Positions 24,518 to 36,347 are shown, counted from the first letter of the stretch. The stretch: DNA of 64,000 bases from Adiantum capillus-veneris (GCA_014529385.2 CM043966.1:95166087-95230086); one strand, 5' to 3'. The notes: a model not told the origin generated them from the sequence alone. Numbers and translations: made by a program.

Positions 24518-24720
24518 CACTATGAAAATCTCCAAGTGTTTATCGCGCTGTTTTACCGCATTTTGTAGAGAGAAGGTGCAAATTCAAATAGAGAAACAAG
24601 AGAGAGGAGAGCGGGGGTTTTTTTTGTGTTTAAAATATTATCGTGACTATTTCTGGTATTATTATCGCGTTTATTATCGCTGTTATTACCGCGCATATTA
24701 TCGTTGCTATATCTGACAGC
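24518..24720 (+). repeat. Left terminus and subterminal repeats of CACTA element
   Basis: The CACTA terminus is followed by TTTATCGCG, TTTTACCGC and a dense array at about 24640-24715 of TATTATCG(C/T)-type units. Such short repeats are the usual binding sites of the CACTA accessory protein (TNPA type). Confidence 0.7.
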
Positions 24721-24858
24721 CAAATTTAGCGCCTAAACTTTCAAATTCTGGCTTTACTCCCCCTCCCCCCCCTCCCCTCTTTCAAATTTTCGTGTTTCCC
24801 ACCTCTCAATAAAAACTAAAGAATATTGTATATAATTTTCAAATGTAAAAAAGAAGAG

Positions 24859-24921
<63 letters not shown>

Positions 24922-25111
24922 AAGGAGACGGGGGATATAAGATTACACTTGGTTACAACTAAAATAATCATTGTCAATTGATTAACATAATTGAGCATAT
25001 TCTCAAATCTAAAGAGAGGAAGAGGGGGGAGAGAGAGATGAATGGATTACATGACCAAAAAATTTCATAACTGCAAAATATTTATGAATCATCTTCCAAA
25101 AGATCTCTACA

Positions 25112-27190
25112 TCAAGCATCATCCAATTCTAAGCCCATGGATCCTAAATCAATAAAAAGAGAAATGAAATTGTCGTTTGTGGATACATTGCCTTCATCAT
25201 CTTCAACTTCGTCATCCTCCATCTCATCATCTTCATCATCATGACAATCATCTTCGCTAAGACTTGCTGCTGCCGGACTTGATTCATCGACCTTCCTCTC
25301 CTCTGTTTCCACCTCATCCAAAGTCGGAGGTGGAAGAGGGTCAAAGATAGTCTCTACTTCATTAGTGGAAAAAATGGTTCTCCCGCGAGGTGTTACAGGA
25401 ATTACGAACCAAAATTTTGGTTGGTGGATTGCTAGAATATAGATGACCTATAAAATAGAAACTCAAAGTGAGTAACATTGGTATAACTAACACTACAAGC
25501 AAATAAGAATAAAAAAGGTACATGTCACTCACATGCTCACAATTGCACGTTAAAACTAAATTGTCATACCTCCCTGTGTGATGTGCACTAGAGTCCACCA
25601 TGTAGAGGCCATTCTCATGTCGTCTAGACACATTTGCAAACCACTTGCACTCGAAGATGAAGGTATGAAAGGTTCTAAAATTAACCTTTAGTATCCTTTC
25701 AACAGTTCTGTAGTACTTAGCTTCATCACCCTCTGTATCAAAGTTGCCCATGATGGCACAATCCATGGTGGTTCTATGCTCGTTAATGTGGCACGTACAA
25801 AAGTGACGACACTTTGACCACATAGAGTTAAAGGAAAGGCACTACAAAATAGAAAAATATATTAATATTTTAAATACATATTAAAGATAATTTCAAGAAA
25901 TAGCGTTACAATATGGTTTAGGTATATGAGTACTCTACCTTTGGTACACAGCCTCGTGCACACTCCCATTCTTTGCTGGTGATGTCTTCTCCGCGCGCTT
26001 TTGCCTCGGTCATTCTCTCATGAATCCACTTTGCATTAATGAGATCTGGGAAACATGCAAGGTGTCTAGGCACTGGGGGTGCCCTCCTTCCTCCATGTGC
26101 TTGTTTCCATGCTTCCCTCTCTAAACGCCTTGCCTTTGCCACTGTCCACAAGTCCACCCACTTGGTCATAATCTTTGCATTGAGAATGCAAAAGTTATCG
26201 GCCACTCGGGATAGATTCATACCCATGTTAAGTAGTTTCCCCTTTCCACTTGGCAAGTGTGAAGTCATCCTTGCATCTTCCTCGTCTGACCACATGCGAG
26301 GCATTGAAGGATCAACTTGTACCAAATATTCTGATATGTAAACAAATGCCTCTTGAACAATCCACCCTTCAGCCATACATGCCTCTGGTTGAGACCGTAG
26401 CCGCACAAAATCTTTGAGAGTCTTTAAAAACCTCTCTAAGAAGAACATCCATTGTGCGTGCACTACTCCACATATAGCGATCTCCTCCACCACGTGAACC
26501 AAGAGGTGAATTTGACTAAGAAGGACCGATCGAGGAAATGTGTCTTCAATGGTATACACAGTTTCTGTTGCAAGTGTTTGAACAGTAGGGATAGCATCTA
26601 TTTTGATTTCCTTGGAGCTCACAAATCTACAAGAAAACACACAAGGATACACTAAGTTCTAGTTGAAATTATTGTGTACATAAAAAAGGTGTAGTTGAGT
26701 GGAGTCTTGTGGTGTACCTTACTAGCTCTCCTAGTTTAAAAATAGCATTCCTGACTTTCTTGTCCCGACATATACACATACTCACCGGCAGAATGAACTA
26801 CAATGTAAATCAGGGAAAGGAAAAGTGAGTGATAGTCATACACATAAACTATAGATAGAATAGGGAGTATGAAGATTACCTGAAGCATCTTGTGCCAATC
26901 ATGGGACTTCAACCCATACAATTAAACGCTTCCACCTTTCTTCACTTTTGTGAAAGCTCCCTTTAGCGACCTCATGTATCCAGTTGGTGTGCGAATAGAG
27001 GGAATGGTATCCTTCACCTTGTCTAATTTTTCTTTGGCTAGCATCCATGGTGCTTTAGGAAGCACAATCTTTCCATTTGGGGCACGCCATGGAGTAGCAA
27101 AGGCGGGGAGACATTTTAAAAGCCTCAAATTCTCCCTCGCACCCAAAGAGTCCTTCTTACCAATAATGTGGTCCCATAGTGTTTGGGCTA
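25112..27190 (-). pseudogene. CACTA TNP2-type transposase, C-terminal exons (with DUF4218 and DUF4216 regions)
   Basis: Spliced minus-strand remnant. About 27190-26880: TNP2 text ending in the LKSHDWHKMLQ block, with a TAA at 26924-26922 just before it. About 26780-26719: a short exon. 26626-25939: DUF4218-like (IHLLVHVVEE..G.VHAQWM.FLERF block). 25841-25533: DUF4216-like (KYYRTVERI...FIFECKWF). 25447-25112: its continuation plus an acidic Asp/Glu tail typical of these transposases. Introns have GT-AG ends, including a GTGAGT donor at 25532-25527. The N-terminal catalytic domain is missing, cut at 27190 by gypsy sequence. TNP2 cuts and moves CACTA elements. Confidence 0.78.
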
Positions 27191-27402
27191 CATTCTACTT
27201 GGGAGGAGGAAATGGACTAAAGAGCAGACATGCTTGCGGCAGCTATGTCTCCCAAGCACCAAATGGATTAGCCATCCACCTTGGAATGATGTCGTAGGGT
27301 AAAAAGGGATCCTCTACCCGCTAAGACAAATTGACTAATGACTATGACTTTATCTCTTTTACCTCATAGTCGAGGACGACTATGATTTCAAGAGAGAGGT
27401 AA
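27191..27402 (+). mobile_element. 3' interior piece of a second alpha element joined to the 5' LTR
   Basis: Near-identical to 34440-34650. It is joined at the shared text TCTACTTGG to CACTA transposase coding on its left. It most likely survives from a tandem LTR-interior-LTR-interior-LTR array that lost its left part. Confidence 0.85.
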
Positions 27403-29097
27403 TGTCATCAAATATCTAATATCTAACCAACCCAAATGATTTTCTCATATTAAATTGATCACTTAATATGGGATAATAAACGGGAACAAGGGTTAGAATA
27501 TAGACATGTGCTTACGGATCTATCTCAACACGGGGCCAATGGTAAAGGGGCCCAAATGAGAGATGGTCTGTCAAAGAGCAAGGTTAACTAATGAAGCTTA
27601 AAAGACCTTAGGGTTAGCTTCATTAAAGACCTCCAATGGTTAGTGTTAAAAGTCCTTTGACCTTAAGCAAGCTAGGGCTGAGCTTGAGGTGGGAACTGGA
27701 CCTAAACTTAAGCAAGCTAGGGCTGTACTTGAGGTGGGAACCTTAAGCAAGCTAGGGTTGTGCTTGAGGTGGGAACCTTAAGCAAGCTAGGGTTGTGCTT
27801 GAGGTGGGAACTCGACCTAAACTTAAGCAAGCTAGGGCTATGCTTGATGTGGGAACCCGACCTAATCTTAAGAAATCTAAGGCTGTGCTTGAGGTGGGAA
27901 CCCCACCTAAGGTGCTTGTCATGCTTGATGACTAAGGTACTTGAGGTATTTGTCACATTTAATGAGGAAGTTGCTTGAGAAGCTTCCTATGCATGGGGGG
28001 TAAGATGCTTGAGTAAAAAAGAGAACCTACTCACTTAATGAGGAAGTTGCTTGAGAAACTTCCTATGCATAAAAATCTCAAAGTTAGGGAAATTCGAAAA
28101 GAGTACATGGGACACATGTCATACTCTCACTAAGCTTAACCACATGGGATCTTGAATGCTATTGGTTGGGCTAAAGAGGGGTCCAATGAGCTTTCACTTC
28201 CACCTAACAAATATCTAGATATTTTCAAGCTCTCTCTCTCTCTAAGGGGTAAGGAGGACACTTGTCAAAACAATACCCATATGCTTGACTGCATGTGGCA
28301 TGTGATTGGCTAAGGGGAGAGGGGTCCAATGAGCTTGCAATATGAACAAATTTCGCCCAAAGCAAGCTAGGGGGGTATACACCATCACACACACTCATTG
28401 GCAAGACTATTCTCACTTGGTGAAAGTTGAGGAACACCACCTCCTTCTCCAAGCTTGTGAGAGTGAAAGCCTACACCAACACTCTTGGCTATGGAATGCA
28501 AATCCAACCAAGAGTCATGCTTCAATGCTTAAGCTTGCCATCTTCTCCATCTCCATTACTATGCTATTATGTATGCTAGCAAGAAGAGTAATGATATGTG
28601 AGGAACTACTTCTTTCTTCTATGGAATGTTTCTTCTTCCTCTTCCCTATCCTCATTCCCCGCTAGCTCTCTCCACCTTCGAAGGTGTTTGAGGCCTTGGG
28701 ACTGAGGCTTGGGATAGTTAATGCTTTCTTCAAGTTTATGTTATGTTATGTTTGTGATGCATGAAGCTTTCCATCTTCATTGCATCACCAAGGTCACAAG
28801 GAACACAAAGATTGTATTGTACCAAGTCTCGCTTGATGGGAGAAACTATAATACAAATGCCTATTGGAGGGGGGACCGGCTCCATATGAATCCGGTCCTC
28901 AACTATTGTCATGTTCTCTAAACTCTCTCTCTCTCTCTTGCAAAAGTATTGTTCATGCCAAGTTAACTAAGTACCATGTTTATGTTGCTACCATCAATTA
29001 AGTTCACCCGCTATGCTCACAAAGTAATCTCTTAAAAGTGCTTCACCTACTTTCCTAATTCCGCTACTCTCAAAGTTCATAGGCCATTTCCATTACA
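27403..29097 (+). repeat. 5' LTR, alpha gypsy element
   Basis: Runs TGTCATCAAA...TTACA. It contains six tandem units of a 35-45 bp motif (AAGCAAGCTAGGGCTGTGCT followed by TGAGGTGGGAAC) at 27662-27911 and a short (CT)n run at about 28230. Confidence 0.93.
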
Positions 29098-29098
29098 T

Positions 29099-29110
29099 TG
29101 GTATCAGAGC
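29099..29110 (+). other. Primer-binding site, initiator tRNA-Met
   Basis: TGGTATCAGAGC begins two bases after the LTR end and is the standard plant initiator-Met complement. Confidence 0.9.
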
Positions 29111-29511
29111 ATTTGGTTTCGCTTTTCTTGCTTAAGAAGAGAGGTCCTTAAGAAGCCTATTAATGGTTGATTTTGTTAATTATATTAGGGTAAGTGGGAC
29201 TGGGATCTATTATCGGTTTTGTTGAGCCCACTATGTGGGATATGGTGCACACCTAGGGAGCTTTGGACTTAATAATGGAGTCTATTTAGACTTGCCTATG
29301 GATTTACCATTTTTGAGCCATAAGAAGTCCGAAAGGAGCTATCCCTCGACAACTTCGATATGTTAGACTCACTCCACTACTCTCTATAATTAACCAATTC
29401 GAGCCGTGGGTGTAGATACTTAAGTGCCTATTTTCAAAGGCTAAGAGGAGTAGCAACTAAGGTTTTGAATTGCCAAAGCATACACTAAGTAAACACGTAA
29501 GTATAACTAGC

Positions 29512-32500
29512 ATGGCTGACAATAATCAAGAGAGGAGAATGAACATTGATAACTTTGATTTTGCACATGAAGGTGCCAATGATGATGCTCCCATGTTTGT
29601 TAATTATCTTGTCACTAGGTTGCAACAAGCTATGGGCAACCCCACTTTGCAAGCCGAAGTTACTCAACAACTTCGTGCTTATGGGATTTCCTTTCCTCTC
29701 CAAGAGGAGAGAGAGCTTACGAGGCCTCTTGAAGAGACCCCCAAAAGAAGACTCTCTCCCATACGAGAGGAGGAATCCAAAGATCAAGAAAGCAATGAAT
29801 CCCTAAATTCCTCCGAAGATGTGGCTCCACGAAGAAGGAGGACTAAACGATCGCCAACTCCTCCTAAGAGGAAACGGTTAACCCATAGTCCTTCTCCTCG
29901 TCACTCCAAAAGGGAAGAGAGGAAACCAAGGAAGAAAAGGGCAAGAAAGAGGTCACCCTCTTCTCCTTCTTCTTCACCTTCCTCCTATACCGATGAAAGC
30001 TATGGATATTCTCCTAGAGAATATAAGAGGGGAGGACATCGCAAATCTTACCCTGCATGGCGAAGGTCACAAAAGCTCAAGAAGTTCAAAGAGGGAGGAA
30101 AGAGTATCTCTTTTCTCACCTATGATGGAACCTTTGGTGCTACCGACAAAGTATTAGCCTTCATCCAACAATTTGATGCGGCCTTTGGAGACGAGGGCTT
30201 CACGGAGTCCTCCAAGCTACGCCATGTAGCTATGCACTTCCAAAAATCGGCTCGTCAATGGTGGGCTAGTCTTCGAGGCAATGGCGAAGCACCAAAGACA
30301 TGGAAAACTCTACGAGTTTCCATCATGAAGCAATTCCTTGCAAGTGATGCAAAGGACAAAGTGCTCACCGAATGGCGGAGTTTAAGGCTTCTCTCTCATG
30401 AGTCTATCCACAAATATGTGGACAAGTTTTGGGATTTACATCTCAAGGCTACTGTCTTTCAAAAGATAGACTTTGCTGAGCAAAAACAACAATTCTGTGC
30501 AGGATTACCTGAGGAGAAGGCCGAGTATGTCAACTCTCAACGGCCTGACTCTATCAGCGAAGTAATCCACCATACCATGGTTGCTTCACGCATCAATTTC
30601 CAACAAGGGGTTAGACGGAATGTCAAACCCATGGAAAATAAAGACAAAAGTGATGCAAAGGGAAAAGTTAATGCCCAAAATTTTTCCCACGGCCATTCCA
30701 ACAACAACAAGTACAATCGGTCCAAGGAGAACGGAGTTTACAAAGGTAAAAATAAACTCTCTCCTGAAGAGCTTGAAAATTTTCGCAAGGATCACAAATG
30801 TTTTAAGTGTGGGGAGCAAGGACACAGCTATCGTTCTTGCCCCAAAAGAAATGCTCGCAATGAGACTCCTAGAGCTTCCACTATCGAAGCTTCAAAAGAG
30901 GATACTCATTGCAAAGGATCACCTCTCTCCTATTCTTGGGGAAAGGTAAGGGAGCATGATGCTTTCATCCTGTTTGACCCTGGTTCTGGTCTCAACTTCA
31001 TATCAATGGAGTTGGCCACCAAGTTGGGCATTCAAGCCTTTGAGATGGGAGATGCTGTAACGGCCGATGCCGCTTTCAAGGGACAACAAACCTCCGTTAC
31101 TCCCTTGATTGGGAAGTTGAGGCTTCATGTCCAAAGCTATGTCGACAAAGAAGACTTCTTCATCTCTCCTCTCCAACATGAGGATGTTATCCTAGGGATA
31201 CCATGGTTCAACCGCATGGCTGCCAACATGAAGTTCCCTGAAAGGAGAATCTACTTCACCTACAGGGAAAAGAATATGTATATAGATGCTAATGAGTCTG
31301 GTCGTACTATACCACTTGTAAATCCTCTCGCCCTTGATAAATCAATGAAAAGCTCAGTTTCTGTGTACATGATTTTTGTCAAAGAATCCCAAAAAGGTCC
31401 TAATGTTTCATCAAAGGTGAATGGTAGGAATCAAGAAGAGGTAAACTTGTCTAACTTTCTAAAAGGATTCCAAGATGTGTTCATTGATGATATCCCTATG
31501 GACTTACCTCCAAAACGAGGGGATGATGACCATCGAATTGAGATCCTATCAGGAAGCTCACCGCCTAACGAACCTCCCTATCGAGTTTCACAAGCTCAAC
31601 AGGAGGAGATCATGAGGCAAGTACAAGAATTGGTAGACAAAGGAATGTTGAGGCCTAGCTCCTCTCCCTTTTGCTCTCCAGTCCTCTTAGTGCAAAAGAA
31701 AGATGGTACATACCGCATGTGTGTGGACTATCGCGCACTAAACCATATCACTATCAAAAACAAATTTCCCGTACCCCGGGTAGAAGATCTGTTTGATAAG
31801 CTACAAGGCTCTACCTACTTTAGTAGGATTGACCTTAAAAGTGGCTACCATCAAATAAGGATAGTGAATGAAGATATCCTAAAGACTGCGTTTCGAACAA
31901 TGTTTGGCCTTTATGAATATCTAGTCATGCCTTTTGGCTTGACTAATGCACTAGCTACATTCAATCGATTAATGGAGAAAATTTTTAGACCCTACCGCAA
32001 ATTCACTGGAGTGTTCTTTGATGATATCATCATCTACTCCAATTCTTTGGAGGAACACAAGCAACATCTCCAAGTGATTTTTCAAGCATTAAGGGAGAAT
32101 AAGCTTTTTCTCAATCAAAATAAAAGCAAATTTTTCCTTCAAGAGATTCAATACTTAGGTCACATTATCTCTCGAGATGGTATCCGTATGGATCCATCAA
32201 AGTTGGAGGTAATAAAAGCATGGCCTAATCCAAGGAATCTACATGAGCTAAGAAGCTTTATTGGTATGTGTGCATACTATAGACGCTTCATAGCAAAATT
32301 CTCTCAAATAGCAGGACCATTACATGACTTAACAAAGAAAAACGTTAAGTATTCATGGACTGCTAAGGGGCAAAGTGCTTTTGACAAGCTCAAAGAGAAT
32401 CTTATCTCCCAACCAGTCCTCATGCTTCCGGATCTCTCAAAGCCATTTGAGGTCCAATGTGATGCTTGTGGTGATTGCCTTGGAGCAGTCTTGCTTCAAG

Positions 32501-34293
32501 AAGGGCATGCCATAGCATATGAGAGCCGAAGGCTCAACACGGATGAACGGGTCTTAGGCATTTATGAGAAAGAGCTGTTAGCTGTTCTACATGCCCTAGA
32601 CATATGGAAGCACTATCTATTGGGGACTCCATTCATCTTACGAACAGACCATCAAAGTCTCAAGTACTTCATGACACAAACAAAGCTTTCCGACAAACAA
32701 ATGAGGTGGGCAAATTTTCTTTCACAATTTAATTTCCACATTTCTCACATTGCTGGTAAGCACAATCAAGTGGCTGATGCACTTTCGCGACGACCAAAAG
32801 TTAATGCTGTGTCAATAGCAACTCACAATGATCTATCTTCTATGATAGATGAGTATGCTACTGACCCTGACTTTAAAGATATAATGTCAGCCCTTGCTTT
32901 GGGGAAGAAAGAGGAACCATTCACCTTGCAAGATGGTTATCTTCTCCATGGCAATAGGCTATGTGTTACCCACTCCCTTCGTGAGAAAGTCATGTATGAA
33001 TCCCATGCCCCTCCCTATGCGGGCCATAGAGGCATTCAACCTACTCTTCGAGGAGTAGAGACGTACTTTTATTGGCCTACCATGAAAGTGGACATACAAG
33101 AGTATGTTTCAAAATGTGTAGTATGCCAAAAGACCAAGTATGATAGAGGGAAGCAACTTGGATTACTCCAGCCATTGCCAATTCCTAATTCACCATGGGA
33201 GAGTATATCCATGGATTTTATCTTTGGATTACCAAAATCTATCCATGGGAATACGGGAATATGGACAATAGTCGACAGGTTTAGTAAGCAAGCACACTTT
33301 ATCCTTGTCAAGAAGACTATTAAGGCACACCAAATGGCAACTCTCTTTATATCACAGATTTTCAAACACCATGGATTGCCAACCTCCATCGTGTCAGATA
33401 GAGATCCTAGAATGACAAGTAATTTTTGGAAAGGTCTCTTCGAAAATCTAGGTACAAGATTGAATTTCTCTTCGGCCTATCACCCACAAATGGATGGCCA
33501 AAGTGAGATAGCCAATCTTACAATTCTTGATCTACTAAAGACCTATGTTACAGAAGTAGATCAACGCTCACAATGGGAAAAGTACTTACCTCTTGTAGAG
33601 TATACGTATAATAATACTATCCATACTTCTACGGGAAAAGAACCTTTTGAAATCATAGAAGGAAGACCTAAAAGTCCCTTGCTACTTAAAGTACATGGGA
33701 AGATCTTCGCTGTCGATGAGTATAGCCGTGACCTCCAAACATCTTTTCAAAAGATTAAGGAGTCTATATCCATCTCCCAACTAAGGCAAAAAGCTGCTGC
33801 TGACAAGCATAGAAGGGCCTTAACGTTCAAAGAAAATGATTGGGTCTTACTTAAGTTTCCTATGGCTCGATTGAGGCAAACGACGGGAAAAAACCCTACA
33901 GGCCATCAAAAGTATTATGCTAAACTAGCAAAAAGATACTATGGTCCTTTTCAAATTTTGAAACCAATCAATGAGGTAACTTATCAACTCAAGTTACCTA
34001 GCCATTGGCTCATACACAATGCTTTTCATGTGAGCCTACTCAAGCCCTACAAAGGAGAGCCTCCAAATGAACCAATTATTGAAGACCCTCCCGAAATCGA
34101 AGATCAAGAAAAGGTACTACAACCCGAAGCTATCCTTCGACATGAAGACAAGGTACTACGACATGGTAAGATTATTCAACGGTATCTTATTAAGTTCAAA
34201 AATTATCCTTTTGAAGATGCTAGATGGATGCAAGGAATCCAACTTAAGGATAGTATGAACCTTGTCAATGCTTACAATGCTACCTTAGAGTAA
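29512..34293 (+). CDS. gypsy Gag-Pol polyprotein, single uninterrupted frame
   Basis: 1593 residues from the first ATG (29512). N-terminal Arg/Ser-rich region, then the gag domain. Zinc knuckle CFKCGEQGHSYRSC at about residues 430-443. Protease with catalytic-type DPGSG at about 489. RT with VDYRALN near 740 and catalytic FDDI at 837-838. RNase H with the CDACGDCLG and TDHQS blocks. Integrase with the HHCC finger from about 1165, the D-D-E core (MDF, SDRD, DGQSE) and a GPF-type region. Chromodomain-like tail with the YLIKFKNYP...ARWM block. No stop or frameshift was seen, so the element could be autonomous. An upstream TTG-opened extension to 29470 is not needed. The protease reads DPG where most have DTG or DSG. 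Confidence 0.95.
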   Translation: MADNNQERRMNIDNFDFAHEGANDDAPMFVNYLVTRLQQAMGNPTLQAEVTQQLRAYGISFPLQEERELTRPLEETPKRRLSPIREEESKDQESNESLNSSEDVAPRRRRTKRSPTPPKRKRLTHSPSPRHSKREERKPRKKRARKRSPSSPSSSPSSYTDESYGYSPREYKRGGHRKSYPAWRRSQKLKKFKEGGKSISFLTYDGTFGATDKVLAFIQQFDAAFGDEGFTESSKLRHVAMHFQKSARQWWASLRGNGEAPKTWKTLRVSIMKQFLASDAKDKVLTEWRSLRLLSHESIHKYVDKFWDLHLKATVFQKIDFAEQKQQFCAGLPEEKAEYVNSQRPDSISEVIHHTMVASRINFQQGVRRNVKPMENKDKSDAKGKVNAQNFSHGHSNNNKYNRSKENGVYKGKNKLSPEELENFRKDHKCFKCGEQGHSYRSCPKRNARNETPRASTIEASKEDTHCKGSPLSYSWGKVREHDAFILFDPGSGLNFISMELATKLGIQAFEMGDAVTADAAFKGQQTSVTPLIGKLRLHVQSYVDKEDFFISPLQHEDVILGIPWFNRMAANMKFPERRIYFTYREKNMYIDANESGRTIPLVNPLALDKSMKSSVSVYMIFVKESQKGPNVSSKVNGRNQEEVNLSNFLKGFQDVFIDDIPMDLPPKRGDDDHRIEILSGSSPPNEPPYRVSQAQQEEIMRQVQELVDKGMLRPSSSPFCSPVLLVQKKDGTYRMCVDYRALNHITIKNKFPVPRVEDLFDKLQGSTYFSRIDLKSGYHQIRIVNEDILKTAFRTMFGLYEYLVMPFGLTNALATFNRLMEKIFRPYRKFTGVFFDDIIIYSNSLEEHKQHLQVIFQALRENKLFLNQNKSKFFLQEIQYLGHIISRDGIRMDPSKLEVIKAWPNPRNLHELRSFIGMCAYYRRFIAKFSQIAGPLHDLTKKNVKYSWTAKGQSAFDKLKENLISQPVLMLPDLSKPFEVQCDACGDCLGAVLLQEGHAIAYESRRLNTDERVLGIYEKELLAVLHALDIWKHYLLGTPFILRTDHQSLKYFMTQTKLSDKQMRWANFLSQFNFHISHIAGKHNQVADALSRRPKVNAVSIATHNDLSSMIDEYATDPDFKDIMSALALGKKEEPFTLQDGYLLHGNRLCVTHSLREKVMYESHAPPYAGHRGIQPTLRGVETYFYWPTMKVDIQEYVSKCVVCQKTKYDRGKQLGLLQPLPIPNSPWESISMDFIFGLPKSIHGNTGIWTIVDRFSKQAHFILVKKTIKAHQMATLFISQIFKHHGLPTSIVSDRDPRMTSNFWKGLFENLGTRLNFSSAYHPQMDGQSEIANLTILDLLKTYVTEVDQRSQWEKYLPLVEYTYNNTIHTSTGKEPFEIIEGRPKSPLLLKVHGKIFAVDEYSRDLQTSFQKIKESISISQLRQKAAADKHRRALTFKENDWVLLKFPMARLRQTTGKNPTGHQKYYAKLAKRYYGPFQILKPINEVTYQLKLPSHWLIHNAFHVSLLKPYKGEPPNEPIIEDPPEIEDQEKVLQPEAILRHEDKVLRHGKIIQRYLIKFKNYPFEDARWMQGIQLKDSMNLVNAYNATLE

Positions 34294-34650
34294 CCAAATG
34301 TACATGTTTCTTTGAAATGATTAATGTTTTTGTCTTATAAGACTAGTTCTCTCTTTATTGTGCACAAATTTAAGTAGCATGCATACTAAGAATCATGTTT
34401 GGGATGACGACGTCTCTCAAACACCATGTAGAATTTGTCACTCTACTTGGGAGGAGGAAATGGACTAAAGAGCAGACATGCTTGCGGCAGCTATGTCTCC
34501 CAAGCACCAAATGGATTAGCCATCCACCTTGGAATGATGTCGTAGGGTAAAAAGGGATCCTCTACCCGCTAAGACAAATTGACTAATGACTATGACTTTA
34601 TCTCTTTTACCTCATAGTCGAGGACGATTATGATTTCAAGAGAGAGGTAA
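34294..34650 (+). other. 3' untranslated interior and polypurine tract of alpha element
   Basis: Non-coding. It ends in AAGAGAGAGG (34638-34647) next to the 3' LTR. The last about 210 bp are duplicated at 27191-27402. Confidence 0.85.
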
Positions 34651-36347
34651 TGTCATCAAATATCTAATATCTAACCAACCCAAATGATTTTCTCATATTA
34701 AATTGATCACTTAATATGGGATAATAAACGGGAACAAGGGTTAGAATATAGACATGTGCTTACGGATCTATCTCAACACGGGGCCAATGGTAAAGGGGCC
34801 CAAATGAGAGATGGTCTGTCAAAGAGCAAGGTTAACTAATGAAGCTTAAAAGACCTTAGGGTTAGATTCATTAAAGACCTCCAATGGTTAGTGTTAAAAG
34901 TCCTTTGACCTTAAGCAAGCTAGGGCTGAGCTTGAGGTGGGAACTCGACCTAAACTTAAGCAAGCTAGGGCTGTGCTTGAGGTGGGAACCGTAAGCAAGC
35001 TAGGGTTGTGCTTGAGGTGGGAACCTTAAGCAAGCTAGGGTTGTGCTTGAGGTGGGAACTCGACCTAAACTTAAGCAAGCTAGGGCTATGCTTGATGTGG
35101 GAACCCGACCTAATCTTAAGAAAGCTAAGGCTGTGCTTGAGGTGGGAACCCCACCTAAGGTGCTTGTCATGCTTGATGACTAAGGTACTTGAGGTATTTG
35201 TCACATTTAATGAGGAAGTTTCTTGAGAAGCTTCCTATGCATGGGGGGTAAGATGCTTGAGTAAAAAAGAGAACCTACTCACTTAATGAGGAAGTTGCTT
35301 GAGAAACTTCCTATGCATAAAAATCTCAAAGTTAGGGAAATTCGAAAAGAGCACATGGGACACATGTCAGACTCTCACTAAGCTTAACCACATGGGAGTT
35401 TGAATGCTATTGGTTGGGCTAAAGAGGGGTCCAATGAGCTTTCACTTCCACCTAACAAATATCTAGATATTTTCAAGCTCTCTCTCTCTCTCTAAGGGGT
35501 AAGGAGGACACTTGTCAAAACAATACCCATATGCTTGACTGCATGTGGCATGTGATTGGCTAAGGGGAGAGGGGTCCAATGAGCTTGCAATATGAACAAA
35601 TTTCGCGCAAAGCAAGCTAGGGGGGTATACACCATCACACACACTCATTGGCAAGACTATTCTCACTTGGTGAAAGTTGAGGAACACCACCTCCTTCTCC
35701 AAGCTTGTGAGAGTGAAAGCCTACACCAACACTCTTTGCTATGGAATGCAAATCCAACCAAGAGTCATGCTTCAATGCTTAAGCTTGCCATCTTCTCCAT
35801 CTCCATTACTATGCTATTATGTATGCTAGCAAGAATAGTAATGATATGTGAGGAACTACTTCTTTCTTCTATGGAATGTTTCTTCCTCCTCTTCCCTATC
35901 CTCATTCCCCACTAGCTCTCTCCACCTTCGAAGGTGTTTGAGGCCTTGGGACTGAGGCTTGGGATAGTTAATGTTTTCTTCAAGTTTATGTTATGTTATG
36001 TTTGTGATGCATGAAGCTTTCCATCTTCATTGCATCACCAAGGTCACAAGGAACACAAAGATTGTATTGTACCAAGTCTCTCTTGATGGGAGAAACTATA
36101 ATACAAATGCCTAATCGAGGGGGGACCGGCTCCATATGAATCCGGTCCTCAACTATTGTCACGTTCTCTAAACTCTCTCTCTCTCTCTTGCAAAAGTATT
36201 GTTCATGCCAAGTTAACTAAGTACCATGTTTATGTTGCTACCATCAATTAAGTTCACCCGCTATGCTCACAAAGTAATCTCTTAAAAGTGCTTCACCTAC
36301 TTTCCTAATTCCGCTACTCTCAAAGTTCATAGGCCATTTCCATTACA
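34651..36347 (+). repeat. 3' LTR, alpha gypsy element
   Basis: Near-identical to 27403-29097, with the same terminal bases and the same internal tandem repeats. Confidence 0.93.

Larger units (their letters stand above)
27191..36347 (+). mobile_element. Family-alpha Ty3/gypsy element with an extra partial copy fused at its 5' side
   Basis: LTRs lie at 27403-29097 (1695 bp) and 34651-36347 (1697 bp), differing by about 20 substitutions and one CT-repeat step by eye. Primer site is at 29099-29110, polypurine tract at 34638-34647. The 212 bp before the 5' LTR (27191-27402) repeats the element's own interior just upstream of the 3' LTR (about 34440-34650), including the polypurine tract. The structure is therefore partial interior - LTR - complete interior - LTR, and no target duplication is present. 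It replaces the transposase N-terminal part of the CACTA host. Confidence 0.92.

Noticed and set aside
28342-28665. 107-codon frame inside the alpha LTR, repeated at 35592-35915
   Set aside because: Present twice only because the LTR is; the last codons differ between copies and no internal homology or motif supports coding, unlike the paired frames in the young element.
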